From: Deltaproteobacteria bacterium tcs-42 | Lineage (GTDB): Bacteria; Desulfobacterota; Desulfuromonadia; Desulfuromonadales; Geopsychrobacteraceae | Direction: 5' to 3' | Assembly: GCA_002049545.1 (NCBI GenBank) | Contig: LLYT01000012.1 | Coordinates: 1 to 44,188, forward strand | DNA length: 44,188 bases | The notes under the pieces: generated by a model | Seen by the model: only the letters and a program-made list of their open reading frames with translations | Databases searched by the model: none | What the model was told of the DNA's origin: nothing | Part shown: positions 18,716 through 29,508 of the stretch, in pieces | How the letters are laid out: each line of letters opens with the position of its first letter | How positions within the stretch are numbered: position 1 is the stretch's first letter | Translations under genes and position numbers: made by a program

Positions 18716-19394
18716 CGTAAGACTCCAATCGCTGTTCAGCCCGTTGTTGGTTCTCCTGCATAGCTTTATTTAACCGCTCGCGGAAACCAATCACCCCTTC
18801 CTGCTTATCAAAATACAACGGCTCCCCAAAAGAATAGACTCCACGGCTGAATGGATACGGAACCAGAAACCGATCCCAAGATTTAAACCGATGTCCACGG
18901 TTGCAAACAAACGTCATGGGGATAACCGGGCGACCACTCATCCGTGCCAACTGAATAACGCCATCCTTGAGTTCGTGTCTTGGCCCCTTGGGTCCATCAG
19001 GAGTTAAAACGATATCAGCTTTTTCTTTACATAAATCGAGCATTTCTTTAAAGGCAGCCCTGCCGCCACGAGAAGATGATCCTCTGACCGCATCCTGATC
19101 AAAATACTTCATTGTCCGGGCGAGGAGTTCACCATCCTTTGAAGAACTGATTAATAGCTTTGCACGTTTACCCGGATAGCCAAAAACCAATAATAACAAC
19201 TGATCATGCCAGAATGGAATAATGGCCGATTCATCACACTGCCAGGTGCTACGTAGATGATCCTCCCCCAGAGTCTCATTTTTCAAGAGTAAATGAAGTA
19301 GATGCATCACCCGCGAGGCAACGAAGGGAACAAATCTTAACAGGAGTCGATCACCAATCTTCATCCACTCTGCTCCCCGAACTGTGTATCGCAA
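18699..19394 (-). CDS. Lysophospholipid acyltransferase family protein (DUF374-like)
   Basis: IIPFWHDQLLLLVFGYPGKRAKLLISSSKDGELLARTMKYFDQDAVRGSSSRGGRAAFKEML...TPDGPKGPRHELKDGVIQLARMSGRPVIP. Confidence 0.88.
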   Translation of the reverse strand: MRYTVRGAEWMKIGDRLLLRFVPFVASRVMHLLHLLLKNETLGEDHLRSTWQCDESAIIPFWHDQLLLLVFGYPGKRAKLLISSSKDGELLARTMKYFDQDAVRGSSSRGGRAAFKEMLDLCKEKADIVLTPDGPKGPRHELKDGVIQLARMSGRPVIPMTFVCNRGHRFKSWDRFLVPYPFSRGVYSFGEPLYFDKQEGVIGFRERLNKAMQENQQRAEQRLESYGVSAI

Positions 19395-21115
19395 AGCCGC
19401 TTATATAGACCATCATGTTCAAGAAGTTCCTGATGGCACCCGGATTCAACCACCTCACCTTTATCCAGAACCAGAATCCGATCTGCGTGCATAATAGTAG
19501 AAAGTCGATGGGCAATAATAAGTGTCGTCCGGTTTTGCATCAAATTACCGAGGGCTTGCTGAACCATCGCTTCACTTTCTGTATCCAAGGCGCTGGTTGC
19601 TTCATCCAACAGGAGGATCGGTGCATTCTTCAAAATAGCCCTGGCAATACAGATTCTCTGTCGCTGACCACCGGACAGGCGGACACCACGATCACCGATC
19701 TGTGTCTGATAACCTTCGGGCAGTTGTTGAATAAATGTATCGGCATAAGCCTGAGTGGCGGCTGTCTCTACCAGCGAGAAATCGGCACCAGGTTGTCCAT
19801 AGCGGATATTGTTGGCAATACTATCATTGAACAGAAATGTTTCTTGATCTACCAACGCCAGATTAGCATGTAAACTCTCTTGAGTTAATTCACGGATATC
19901 GTAGCCATCAATCAGGATCTGTCCCTGTTGTGGATCATAAAAGCGATTCAACAAGCCAATCAGAGTACTTTTCCCGGCTCCGCTTGATCCTACCAGAGCG
20001 ACAACTTCGCCGGGCTTGACCTCGACAGAAAAATCAACCAAAACAGGATCATCGTCATAAGCAAATTTGACATGCTTAAAACTGACATAACCTTGGCTGC
20101 GAGACAAATCAACGGCGTTGGGAGCATCGACAATTTCAGGCCGATTATCCAGCACCTCAAAAACTCGTTGAGCGGCACCCAGAGCGTTCTGAATAGTGTT
20201 GTTAACCTTGGTTAGCCGTTTAAGGGGGGTATACATCAATAGAATCGCGGCCAGAATAGAAAACAATTCTCCCTTGGTCATTGCTTCCAGCGCAACCCGA
20301 TTCAAGCCGTACCAGAGAACAGCTGCAACCCCGAAAGAGGTCATTATTTCCATAACCGGTGATGAAGCCGCTGAATATTTGAATGTTTTACGGATAAAAT
20401 TGAGAAAGCCGGCATTATTTTGAATAAACTTCTGTTCCTCACGCTCTTCGGTCGCAAATGCCTTGATGACCTTGATACCGGAAAAGCTCTGTTCCAGGAC
20501 ACTGGTCACTCCTCCCATAGCATCCTGACCGCGGCGGGAATATTTTTTAATCCTCTTACCAAGCACTGCCGCAGGCCAGACAGACAGAGGGATAACTACA
20601 AAAGCCATTAATGCCATCTTCCAATCGGCATAAAAGGCATAACCGGTCAGAGCTAACAAGGTCAGAGTCTCACGCAATAAAGTCACCAGTACCGTTGCAA
20701 GTGCAGCTTGCATCACATTGACATCATTAAGGATTCTTGACATCAACGAACCTGACGAGCTGCTGGTGTAAAAACGCATCGATAATTTTAGCGCATGACC
20801 AAAGGTTTGGTTACGAATATCCTGGATTGCATATTGACCAGCCGTACGGATATTGTATTCCTGAACATAGCGTGATAACCCCTTAAAAGTTGCCAGACCA
20901 ACAACCAGAAAAGGGACCAGCTTTGCCAATCCCAGATTCCCGGCAATAATCAAGTCATCAACAAAGGGCTTGACCAGATATGCCAGAACGGCATCTGAAG
21001 CAGCGACTCCCATGGAAGCCACCATCGATAGCGCAATAATCCATTTATACGGCGCGGCATATCCGACAAGGCGGAGATAAATATTTTTTTGTTTCCCTGT
21101 TAGCAAGCTAAACAA
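19361..21115 (-). CDS. msbA: Lipid A export ABC transporter permease/ATP-binding protein
   Basis: Six-TM ABC exporter with Walker A GSSGAGKSTL, signature LSGGQRQRICIARA, Walker B ILLLDEATSALD; genomic context. Confidence 0.93.
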   Translation of the reverse strand: MFSLLTGKQKNIYLRLVGYAAPYKWIIALSMVASMGVAASDAVLAYLVKPFVDDLIIAGNLGLAKLVPFLVVGLATFKGLSRYVQEYNIRTAGQYAIQDIRNQTFGHALKLSMRFYTSSSSGSLMSRILNDVNVMQAALATVLVTLLRETLTLLALTGYAFYADWKMALMAFVVIPLSVWPAAVLGKRIKKYSRRGQDAMGGVTSVLEQSFSGIKVIKAFATEEREEQKFIQNNAGFLNFIRKTFKYSAASSPVMEIMTSFGVAAVLWYGLNRVALEAMTKGELFSILAAILLMYTPLKRLTKVNNTIQNALGAAQRVFEVLDNRPEIVDAPNAVDLSRSQGYVSFKHVKFAYDDDPVLVDFSVEVKPGEVVALVGSSGAGKSTLIGLLNRFYDPQQGQILIDGYDIRELTQESLHANLALVDQETFLFNDSIANNIRYGQPGADFSLVETAATQAYADTFIQQLPEGYQTQIGDRGVRLSGGQRQRICIARAILKNAPILLLDEATSALDTESEAMVQQALGNLMQNRTTLIIAHRLSTIMHADRILVLDKGEVVESGCHQELLEHDGLYKRLCDTQFGEQSG

Positions 21116-21121
21116 CCCTAC

Positions 21122-22288
21122 CTAGGAAATTGAAGCACACATCTCTGCAGCGATAGCAGCAACCCGTACGGAACAACCTGGCTCACCGAGCAACCGCCGC
21201 ACCTCTTCCAGATCTTGACCCATTGTTTCGATATAATCTTGATCTTCGAGCAAACGTAAAACTTCACGAGACATTGCAGCAGGTTCTGCCGCATCTTGAA
21301 TAAATTCACGGACAACGCCACGACCGGCAACAATATTTGTCAATCCAGCGTATTCAATTTTAATTAACCGCCTGCCGATGGCGTAACTTAAAGGTGCTAC
21401 TTTATACAAAATAGCCATCGGCGTTCCCACCAGAGCTATCTGCAAGGTAACAGTCCCCGATACAGTCAAAACTGCATTACAGGCAGCGGCGACTTCATAA
21501 ATATTTTCTTCAACAATAAAAACTGGCAACCCTGCGGCTGACAACTTTTGTTCGAAAAGGTCGCGCGCTAATGAGGGGGCAACTGGCAGTAAAAATTTAG
21601 CGTCTGGCTTTTGTTGGTGGACAAGCTGAGCCGTATCAATCAAACTTTCCAGAATATGCTCTATTTCACTATTGCGGCTCCCGGGGAAAATCCCGACAAT
21701 CTGCTCATTGACCCCGATTCCAAGGTCGTTTCGTAACGAACCTTGTGGTTGGTTAGCTACAAACTCATCCAGCAAGGGATTGCCAACATATTCTGCTTTG
21801 ACCCCCAGAGATTGATAAATTTTTGTTTCAAAAGGAAAAATCAGTGCCAGTCGATCAACCCGTTCAGCAATAACCCTTGCCCGCCCACTCCGCCAGGCCC
21901 AGACCTTGGGGCTGATATAGTAAAGGACTGGTATGCCGGCGGCTTTCGCAACCTTGGCAAGGCGCAGGTTAAAGTCAGGGAAATCGATTAAAACCAATAA
22001 ATCGGGGCGTTCGGTTTGACGAATAACCCGCTTCAGCTGTTTAAAACGCCGCAAGATCTTCGGTAACTGGCGGACAACTTCAACCACCCCCATAACCGAC
22101 AATTCATCGGAAGGAAAAAGAATTCGGCACCCTGCAGCCTGCATCTTATCACCACCGACACCATAAAAACTTAAGTGAGGATGATGTTCAGCGGCAGCCT
22201 TGATCACATTGCTGCCATGCAGATCCCCGGAGGCTTCTCCGGCAACGATCATCACTCTTCGGGACGGTTTAATCTTCGCTTGTACCAT
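21122..22288 (-). CDS. lpxB: Lipid-A-disaccharide synthase
   Basis: RVMIVAGEASGDLHGSNVIKA; YYISPKVWAWRSGRARVIAE; VGNPLLDEF; LTVSGTVTLQIALVGTPM. Alternative upstream start at 22339. Confidence 0.95.
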   Translation of the reverse strand: MVQAKIKPSRRVMIVAGEASGDLHGSNVIKAAAEHHPHLSFYGVGGDKMQAAGCRILFPSDELSVMGVVEVVRQLPKILRRFKQLKRVIRQTERPDLLVLIDFPDFNLRLAKVAKAAGIPVLYYISPKVWAWRSGRARVIAERVDRLALIFPFETKIYQSLGVKAEYVGNPLLDEFVANQPQGSLRNDLGIGVNEQIVGIFPGSRNSEIEHILESLIDTAQLVHQQKPDAKFLLPVAPSLARDLFEQKLSAAGLPVFIVEENIYEVAAACNAVLTVSGTVTLQIALVGTPMAILYKVAPLSYAIGRRLIKIEYAGLTNIVAGRGVVREFIQDAAEPAAMSREVLRLLEDQDYIETMGQDLEEVRRLLGEPGCSVRVAAIAAEMCASIS

Positions 22289-22372
22289 AGAATCTACAGA
22301 CCTAAAAAACAAAAGGCGAGAGCCATTCGGATCTCGCAACCTTTGTTCCCCAATAGAGCTGTCTTGACATCG

Positions 22373-23146
22373 CTAACGTGCCAGTCCACGCTCACTTTTT
22401 TTCAAAAAATCGAGATAGGTTGCAACTTCTGACACAGAGACATCAAATTGCTCCTCAATTTTGACAACAGCGTCTTCAAGCTTGAGATTCGAACGAAAAA
22501 CCAGTTTGTAGATATTCTTGATATTGGCCAATGCTTCACGACTGAAACCGCGACGCTTCAAACCGGTCAGATTTAAACCGACCACTTTAGCTCGATCCCC
22601 CTGAACAATGGCATAGGGAACCACATCCTGACCGATCATCGAACCACCACTGGCCATCACATGGCATCCGACCCGGACAAATTGATGCACTGCACTCAAA
22701 CCACCAAGGATCGCATAGTCATCTACTTCGACATGTCCGGCCAGAGTCGCTGCATTTGCAAGAATCACATGATCTTTAACGATGCAGTCATGGGCCACAT
22801 GGGCATAAGCCATCAGGAGATTGTCATTGCCAATTGTTGTTATCCCGCAGCCATCCTCGGTTCCCAGATGGATGGTTACAAATTCACGGATCCGGTTACG
22901 ATCGCCAATTTTCAAGTAAGAGACCTCTCCGGCAAATTTCAGATCCTGAGGAATCGCACCAATCGACGCAAACTGGAAAATCTGGTTATCACAACCAATT
23001 TCGGTATACCCCTCAATGACCGCATGGGGTCCAACCGTTGTCCCAGCACCAATTTTCACATGCTCCCCGATAACGGCATAAGGACCAACAGTGACTGAGG
23101 GATCGAGTTCTGCCCCGGAGGCAATAATTGCCGTTGAGTGGATCAT
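22373..23146 (-). CDS. lpxA: UDP-N-acetylglucosamine acyltransferase
   Basis: Left-handed beta-helix hexapeptides; MIHSTAIIASGAELDPSVTVGPYAVIGEHVKIGAGTTVGPHAVIEG; C-terminal GLNLTGLKRRGFS. Confidence 0.96.
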   Translation of the reverse strand: MIHSTAIIASGAELDPSVTVGPYAVIGEHVKIGAGTTVGPHAVIEGYTEIGCDNQIFQFASIGAIPQDLKFAGEVSYLKIGDRNRIREFVTIHLGTEDGCGITTIGNDNLLMAYAHVAHDCIVKDHVILANAATLAGHVEVDDYAILGGLSAVHQFVRVGCHVMASGGSMIGQDVVPYAIVQGDRAKVVGLNLTGLKRRGFSREALANIKNIYKLVFRSNLKLEDAVVKIEEQFDVSVSEVATYLDFLKKSERGLAR

Positions 23147-23158
23147 AATTACTCCAGT

Positions 23159-23596
23159 TTACTTGTCTGCAAAAGTAGCTTTCAATTCAGCGTCAGCGAC
23201 TTTGGTATCACCAACATAAGCGGTCCCCTTGAACTGGTATATTCCCCGCCGCCTGGACAGCAATTCCAGTTCCATCCGCAAAACATCACCGGGAAGAACC
23301 GGTTTACGGAAACGAGCCTTATCGATACCGACAAAATAGGTAACTTTGTCATCGGCAATATCATCGAGAACTGTCACGTAAGCCCCTCCTACCTGCGCCA
23401 TCGCTTCTACAATCAAAACCCCCGGCATAATAGGATGGTCAGGAAAGTGTCCCTGGAAAAAGGGTTCGTTGACCGTCACATTTTTATAGCCATTAACTCT
23501 CGCCCCTTCTTCAACTTCCTCGATTCGATCAACCAGGAGAAAAGGGTAACGATGCGGCAAAATTTTCATAATCTGTTGAATATTCATGACAAGCAT
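23159..23596 (-). CDS. fabZ: 3-hydroxyacyl-ACP dehydratase
   Basis: [49 protein letters not shown]. Confidence 0.97.
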   Translation of the reverse strand: MLVMNIQQIMKILPHRYPFLLVDRIEEVEEGARVNGYKNVTVNEPFFQGHFPDHPIMPGVLIVEAMAQVGGAYVTVLDDIADDKVTYFVGIDKARFRKPVLPGDVLRMELELLSRRRGIYQFKGTAYVGDTKVADAELKATFADK

Positions 23597-23597
23597 A

Positions 23598-24632
23598 TCA
23601 GGTCTCCTGCAATAGCGCCTCGAGTTCCTCGAGACGCTTCTTCATTTGTTTCATTTCCTTACGCATTTCGGGAAGCTTGGGCAATGCCATTGTCGCTCGA
23701 AGCCATTGTTTGTGTGGCATCAAAGGCAAGCCGGACAAGACCTGATTCGAAGCAACATCATTTGTCGCCCCTCCCCGTCCACCAATCATGACATTGTCAC
23801 CAACCGTTAAATGACCAGCAGCCGCTGCCTGGCCGCCAAAGGTACAATGTTTACCAATTTTGGTACTCCCGGCAATGCCACTTTGTGAAACCAGGATACA
23901 GTCTTCACCAATCTCCACGTTGTGGGCAATCTGGACCAGATTATCGATTTTAGTCCCGCGGTGGATTCGTGTCTCACCTAAGGCAGCACGATCAACACAA
24001 CTGTTCGATCCTATCTCAACATCATCTTCCAGCACAACAATCCCCACCTGTGGGATTTTGTAGTAACCGTCCCCATCTGGCGCAAAACCAAAACCATCAG
24101 AACCAATCACCACCGCTGGCTGCAGAATGACCCGATCCCCCAGACGACAACCTTCACGCACAACTGACTTGGCATGCAGAAGACAACCCTCTCCAATTTT
24201 GACATCGTCATAGATAACGACCCCGGGATAAAGGGTTGTTCCGGCACCGATTGTGACCCTCTCACCAACCACACAACCGGGATAAACAGTCGCGGATTCA
24301 TCAACATCTGCAGACTCAGCAATCCAGGCACCCGACATAATCCCTTTAACGGGTCGCTGTGGAACCTGCAACAAAGTCAGTATTTTGGCAAATGCCAGAT
24401 AGGGATTTTTACAGACGATCAGGTCCATCCCCGGGGCTTCAACTCCGGGGACAACAATCACTGCCGAGGCCCTGCAATCTTTCAATTGTGCAAGATATTT
24501 CGGATTTGCAACGAAGGTAATATCACCCTCTTGCGCCTGATCAATAGGTGCAACCCGGTCAATATCGAGCTCAGGATTTCCACTGACTTCACCCTCAACC
24601 AGATCTGCTAATCGTTGTAATTTAGCCATCAC
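23598..24632 (-). CDS. lpxD: UDP-3-O-acylglucosamine N-acyltransferase
   Basis: Hexapeptide repeats; [45 protein letters not shown]. Confidence 0.96.
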   Translation of the reverse strand: MMAKLQRLADLVEGEVSGNPELDIDRVAPIDQAQEGDITFVANPKYLAQLKDCRASAVIVVPGVEAPGMDLIVCKNPYLAFAKILTLLQVPQRPVKGIMSGAWIAESADVDESATVYPGCVVGERVTIGAGTTLYPGVVIYDDVKIGEGCLLHAKSVVREGCRLGDRVILQPAVVIGSDGFGFAPDGDGYYKIPQVGIVVLEDDVEIGSNSCVDRAALGETRIHRGTKIDNLVQIAHNVEIGEDCILVSQSGIAGSTKIGKHCTFGGQAAAAGHLTVGDNVMIGGRGGATNDVASNQVLSGLPLMPHKQWLRATMALPKLPEMRKEMKQMKKRLEELEALLQET

Positions 24633-24647
24633 GAAATTCCTTAAGAA

Positions 24648-25166
24648 TTATTCTGATTTATAACTCTTATCGTAAGCCTTGATGAGTTCATCGGTTAAAT
24701 CGTTCATATGATCGGCGATATAGACAAGTCCTCCTTCACTTTTCTCGAGAACCATCGCATAACCACCATCCTTGCCCATTTTTTTCAGGATGACCGAAAG
24801 ATCTTTCAAGATCGATTGGGTCAGTTTTCCATCTTCTTGTTGCAGCTTCCGTTGCGCATCTTGCTTGAACTTTTGCAATTCCGCGACACGTTGCTGGTAT
24901 TCCCGAACCTTCTCCTGCTTGGCACTGTCGGAAAGAAGGGCAGCCTGTTGTTCAAGCTCCCCCTTTAACTCCAGGAACGCACCCTCTTTAATTTTAAACT
25001 CTGTTTCGTACTCTTTGGCCTTTGCTGCAATTTCACTTTTTGCTTCAGCACCGGCTTTGGACAGATTCAATGCTTTCTGCAAATCAACATAGGCAATTTT
25101 CATTTCAGCAAAGGCTGGGGTAACAAACAAAAGCAGTGCAACTAAAGCGAATAAAATTTTCTTCAT
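24648..25166 (-). CDS. skp: OmpH/Skp family periplasmic chaperone
   Basis: Signal peptide plus MKIAYVDLQKALNLSKAGAEAKSEI and a coiled-coil; located between bamA and lpxD. Confidence 0.93.
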   Translation of the reverse strand: MKKILFALVALLLFVTPAFAEMKIAYVDLQKALNLSKAGAEAKSEIAAKAKEYETEFKIKEGAFLELKGELEQQAALLSDSAKQEKVREYQQRVAELQKFKQDAQRKLQQEDGKLTQSILKDLSVILKKMGKDGGYAMVLEKSEGGLVYIADHMNDLTDELIKAYDKSYKSE

Positions 25167-25190
25167 GACTTTCTCCTGTAATCAAACCTG

Positions 25191-27425
25191 TTAGAAGGCT
25201 CTTCCAATAGTAAATTCAAATATCGATTGTTTTTCATCATTTCGGGGCGACAGGTTATAACCCCACTCAAAGCGTAACGGCCCCATCGGACTCTGCCAGC
25301 GAATGCCAGCTCCGACACTGCTACGCATATCAGAGAAGTACTCCTCATCATCGGTCCAAGCATTGCCAGTATCGAAAAATAAAACTCCTTTCAAACCAAG
25401 ATCTTTGGCCAGCGGGAAAAGATATTCAAAGTTGAAATATCCCATTTTTTCCCCACCAACAAAACTGCCACTTTCATCTGTCGGGCCAACCTCCCGATTT
25501 TCAAATCCCCTGAGAGTTCGAATCCCCCCGAGGAAAAATCTTTCGGTGATTGAGACATCATCGCTGTTTGTAGAGACAACGTAACCAACCTCACCATGAA
25601 TTGAAAAAACGGTCCCCCAGAACAGTGGGAAAAAATGTCGGTGCTCAGCAATTGATTTAACAAATTCTTCGGTTCCCCCAAGCCCTGCATACTCCAAACT
25701 CAGCTTGGTAATTCCACCACGGCTGGGATCCTGGTAATAATCGGTACTATTACGAATCCACTCGGTTGTAATTGATGAGAGGGTCGAATCACCTGCCTGC
25801 TCCTGAACCCAGAGACTGGCAAACGGGGAAACATTGAGGATCTCCTGCTGCTCATAACGATAGGTCAAGTAAGCCTTTGAGTTTCTGGTCACGGGATGAC
25901 CCGCCCGGATCGATCCACCGGTACGGAAGTCGTCGTAATCATCGTATTCCCGCTCAGACTTATAAACTTCGCCGCCCAGCGTCCAATTGGTATCGAGAAA
26001 GTGCGGATCACTGATCCCGACTGAATACGTCGTACTGGTTGAACCAAAAGAGCCACTGAGGCTAAGACGCACCCCATAACCCATAAAGTTATCCTGAGAA
26101 AGGGACCCCTGAGCCATGAGCTTGTCGACCGAAGAATAACCAAGACCTATTGAAAATGTCCCCGTGGGTTTTTCCTGGACCTCAACATCAAGAACCGCTT
26201 GACTCTCATCAGAACCAGGCTTCTGCGTGACATTGACCTCATCAAAGAAACCAAGATTCCGGACCCGGCGTTTCGCATCCTTCACCCTGCTGGCACTAAA
26301 ACGGGACCCCTCAAGCAGAGGGATTTCACGGCGGATAACCTTGTCGCGGGTCTTTGTATTACCGCTGACCTCAATCCGCTCAACAAAAATCTGGATCCCC
26401 TGCTCGACCTCCAGATTTAAATCTATCAGCAAGAGCTTCTGGTCTTTATTGGTCAATGGTGCCACATTTGCGTAAGCATAACCACTATCTGCGTATAAAT
26501 CTGTCAACGCAAGAATACTATCGTGCAACACTGACCGGCTGAAGATGTCTCCGGGTTGCAGTTTTACCAGACGCAGGAGCTTTTCCTCTGGATACATCAA
26601 ATCACCAGAGACATTGACCTTGCCAACTTTATACTGCGCCCCTTCATCAATCTCAATCAGGATATCCAGATGTTTGTCATCGATCAGAGAAACCTGTGCC
26701 GGCTTGACCTTGACATCCTGATAACCTTCATCGTGGTAAGCAGCCTTGATTCTTTGAATATCCAGATCCATAGTGTCTTCGAGGTACGCCCCCCGGCCAG
26801 TGATCCAGGACAGAAACCAGCGCTCGCGAGTTTCGATCTTTTTGATCAGATCCCCTTTATCAAAAACCGTGTTGCCGACAAATTTAATATCACGGATCAG
26901 AACTTTCTCTCCCTCATCAATTCCGAAAGTGAGCGTCGCTTCATTTTTTAAATCGGTTTGCAATTCCGGTTCGATTTTTGCTGCGTGAAAGCCATCTTCA
27001 ATATAGGCGTTCTTGATCTCCTGGATGCTCTGTTCAACTTTTGCACGGCGATATATCGAAGGTGTTCTGATTTTCACGAGAGGACGCAACTTTTTCCTGG
27101 AAAGCTCTTCATTTCCGCTGAATTCAATTTTGCGGACCAAAGGATATTCGTGGACCACAAAAGTGAGAATCTTTGCTCCCTGCACCTCGGTCAGTTCAGC
27201 AGAGATATCGGCAAAACGTTTCAAGGTAAAGATACTATGGATGGCCTGATCAATCTCCTCAAGAGAAACCATATCACCGGGCTCGATTGAGATAACTGCC
27301 AGAATCGAGGATGACTCAATCCGCTTGTTTCCCTCGATCTGGACATCGGACACTTTAAAATCCTCAGCAGCGGCAAACACTGCAGCGCTTAGCAGACAAA
27401 GTGTCAATAGTACTTTCTTCAACAT
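25191..27425 (-). CDS. bamA: Outer membrane protein assembly factor BamA
   Basis: Signal peptide, POTRA repeats, C-terminal barrel (GLGYSSVDKLMAQGSLSQDNFMGYG; FLGGIRTLRGFENREVGP), ends ...FEFTIGRAF. Confidence 0.96.
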   Translation of the reverse strand: MLKKVLLTLCLLSAAVFAAAEDFKVSDVQIEGNKRIESSSILAVISIEPGDMVSLEEIDQAIHSIFTLKRFADISAELTEVQGAKILTFVVHEYPLVRKIEFSGNEELSRKKLRPLVKIRTPSIYRRAKVEQSIQEIKNAYIEDGFHAAKIEPELQTDLKNEATLTFGIDEGEKVLIRDIKFVGNTVFDKGDLIKKIETRERWFLSWITGRGAYLEDTMDLDIQRIKAAYHDEGYQDVKVKPAQVSLIDDKHLDILIEIDEGAQYKVGKVNVSGDLMYPEEKLLRLVKLQPGDIFSRSVLHDSILALTDLYADSGYAYANVAPLTNKDQKLLLIDLNLEVEQGIQIFVERIEVSGNTKTRDKVIRREIPLLEGSRFSASRVKDAKRRVRNLGFFDEVNVTQKPGSDESQAVLDVEVQEKPTGTFSIGLGYSSVDKLMAQGSLSQDNFMGYGVRLSLSGSFGSTSTTYSVGISDPHFLDTNWTLGGEVYKSEREYDDYDDFRTGGSIRAGHPVTRNSKAYLTYRYEQQEILNVSPFASLWVQEQAGDSTLSSITTEWIRNSTDYYQDPSRGGITKLSLEYAGLGGTEEFVKSIAEHRHFFPLFWGTVFSIHGEVGYVVSTNSDDVSITERFFLGGIRTLRGFENREVGPTDESGSFVGGEKMGYFNFEYLFPLAKDLGLKGVLFFDTGNAWTDDEEYFSDMRSSVGAGIRWQSPMGPLRFEWGYNLSPRNDEKQSIFEFTIGRAF

Positions 27426-27533
27426 ATGTGGCCTTCAGTATAAAATGACAAAAAAAAAAGATTCTTGCGCAAAAACTTCATGGAATGGTTACACAATCAA
27501 AAAACGCGATTATAGGGAATCACACCAAGAACT

Positions 27534-28226
27534 TCAATTCAAATTATCCCCGGCAAGCACCCCATCTTCAATGCGTAATGTCCGATCAAGGCTATTTGCC
27601 AGAGAGGTATTATGGGTAACAATGATCATCGTCAGGCCACGAGCCTGATGCATCCGATTGAGCAACTGCATAATTTCATCGGAAATCCGGCTATCCAGAT
27701 TTCCGGTCGGTTCGTCCGCCAATATCAATCGGGGCTCACGAATCAAAGCCCGCGCAATGGCAACCCGCTGTTGCTCCCCACCCGACAAAGTGCCGGGTTT
27801 GTGGGTCAGGCGATGCTCTAAACCAACTTCTGCTAAAATCGCAGAGGCCCTCTGTGCTGCTTCTGCTCGTCTTGAGCCACCAATCAAGAGGGGCATCATG
27901 ACATTTTCCATCGCGGTAAATTCGGGTAACAACTGATGAAACTGGAAGACAAAACCAACGGTACGATTACGGAAAGCATCCAATTCTGCCCCACGCAACG
28001 CAAACAAGCTATCACCTTCAAACAACACCTCACCGGAAGTGGGGTGATCCAATCCCCCCAGAATATGCATCAGGGTTGTTTTCCCGGCACCGGAGGTACC
28101 AACAACAGCAACCCGCTCGCCAGCGCAGATTTTGAGATTGACACCACGCAGAACATCAATCACCCCGCCCGGTGTTGTGAAACTCTTGCCAAGGTCGGCA
28201 ACTTCAATCATCGCCCGCTCATTCAT
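27534..28226 (-). CDS. lolD: Lipoprotein-releasing system ATP-binding protein
   Basis: Walker [47 protein letters not shown]. Confidence 0.94.
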   Translation of the reverse strand: MNERAMIEVADLGKSFTTPGGVIDVLRGVNLKICAGERVAVVGTSGAGKTTLMHILGGLDHPTSGEVLFEGDSLFALRGAELDAFRNRTVGFVFQFHQLLPEFTAMENVMMPLLIGGSRRAEAAQRASAILAEVGLEHRLTHKPGTLSGGEQQRVAIARALIREPRLILADEPTGNLDSRISDEIMQLLNRMHQARGLTMIIVTHNTSLANSLDRTLRIEDGVLAGDNLN

Positions 28227-29469
28227 AGCGCAATGCCTCGGTTGGATCCATGCGCGAGGCTCGCCAGGCAGGATATATGGTTGCCAGCAAACAAATACTC
28301 ATAGCCATCACCATGACGACAACAACATCGCTGACAATAATTTCGGAAGGGAAATGCTCCATCCCGTAGACAGCTTGATCAAATATTCTGATGCCAAAAA
28401 TTTGTTCGAGAAATTTGATAGCCGCATCGGCATAATTTGCCAGAAAAACTCCCAATGCAGTTCCAAGCCCGGTCCCCACAGTACCGATGATAAAGCCCTC
28501 CATTATAAATATCTTCATGATACTGCGTGCATTGGCACCCATAGCCCGCAGAATGGCGATATCACGATTCTTCTCCATCACCACCATAATCAGGGTGGTC
28601 GCAATGTTAAAAGCGGCTACCAGGACAATGATGCCCAGGATAATAAACAGACCCAATTTTTCCAATTTAAGGGCCGACAAAAAGGAACCATAAATACTTT
28701 GCCAGGGGCGAATTACCGTGGGAAATTCAAATTGCTCAGCCAAAGAATCGGCAACCTGAGGAGCCCGATCATACCGATCAACCTCAAGTTCAACACCACT
28801 GACGAGCCCCTTTGAATCAAAAAATTCCTGCGCAACCAGTAAGGGAATATAGGCATAAAAACTATCGACCAGGCTGCTCTGCTTTTCAAAAATAGCGACC
28901 ACCTGAAACGGCTTCATTTTGGGAATCATGCCGAAGGGAGTCATGGTGAATAGCGGGGGAATGACATTGATAGAGTCACCGACAGCAACCCCCAGGCCAC
29001 TCGCCGTGTCAAGCCCGATAATGATTCCGGGTCGATCCCCTGTCGCAGAATAGAAAATTTCGTGAACCGCTTCCCCATCCAGAGTCAGGAGCGGTTGGGT
29101 AAAAATCTTGTGTGCCGCACCAACCCCCTTGACACTGACCGCCGAGACGTTCCCCCGGGATAACAACATCGCTTCTTGCGCAACAAATGGAGTCGCAGAA
29201 AGGACATGTGGTGTTTGACTTGCAGCCTCAACCAGCTCCTGCGGGTTTTCAATCCCATCACCGAAGCTCTGCATCAAGACATGTGGAACATTACCAAGGA
29301 TCTGTTGACGCACGCCGTCGGTAAAACCGGTCATCACCGCCAGAACCAGAATCAGCGCCGCAACACCAAGAGTCACCCCGGCAATCGAGATAAAGGAAAT
29401 AACCGAAATAAAGGTCTGCTTCCGCTTGGCACGCAGATAGCGGAGGCTGATAAACCATTCGTAGGACAT
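28219..29469 (-). CDS. Lipoprotein-releasing ABC transporter permease (LolC/E family)
   Basis: [49 protein letters not shown]; MacB/FtsX topology; overlaps lolD. Confidence 0.93.
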   Translation of the reverse strand: MSYEWFISLRYLRAKRKQTFISVISFISIAGVTLGVAALILVLAVMTGFTDGVRQQILGNVPHVLMQSFGDGIENPQELVEAASQTPHVLSATPFVAQEAMLLSRGNVSAVSVKGVGAAHKIFTQPLLTLDGEAVHEIFYSATGDRPGIIIGLDTASGLGVAVGDSINVIPPLFTMTPFGMIPKMKPFQVVAIFEKQSSLVDSFYAYIPLLVAQEFFDSKGLVSGVELEVDRYDRAPQVADSLAEQFEFPTVIRPWQSIYGSFLSALKLEKLGLFIILGIIVLVAAFNIATTLIMVVMEKNRDIAILRAMGANARSIMKIFIMEGFIIGTVGTGLGTALGVFLANYADAAIKFLEQIFGIRIFDQAVYGMEHFPSEIIVSDVVVVMVMAMSICLLATIYPAWRASRMDPTEALRYE

Positions 29470-29508
29470 TAATATCCTTTTAAGCAAAATTTTGCGACGC
29501 CAGCAAGA

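Noticed and set aside
23138-23791. 217-aa plus-strand ORF
   Set aside because: Antisense across fabZ and lpxD; no domain or plausible RBS context.
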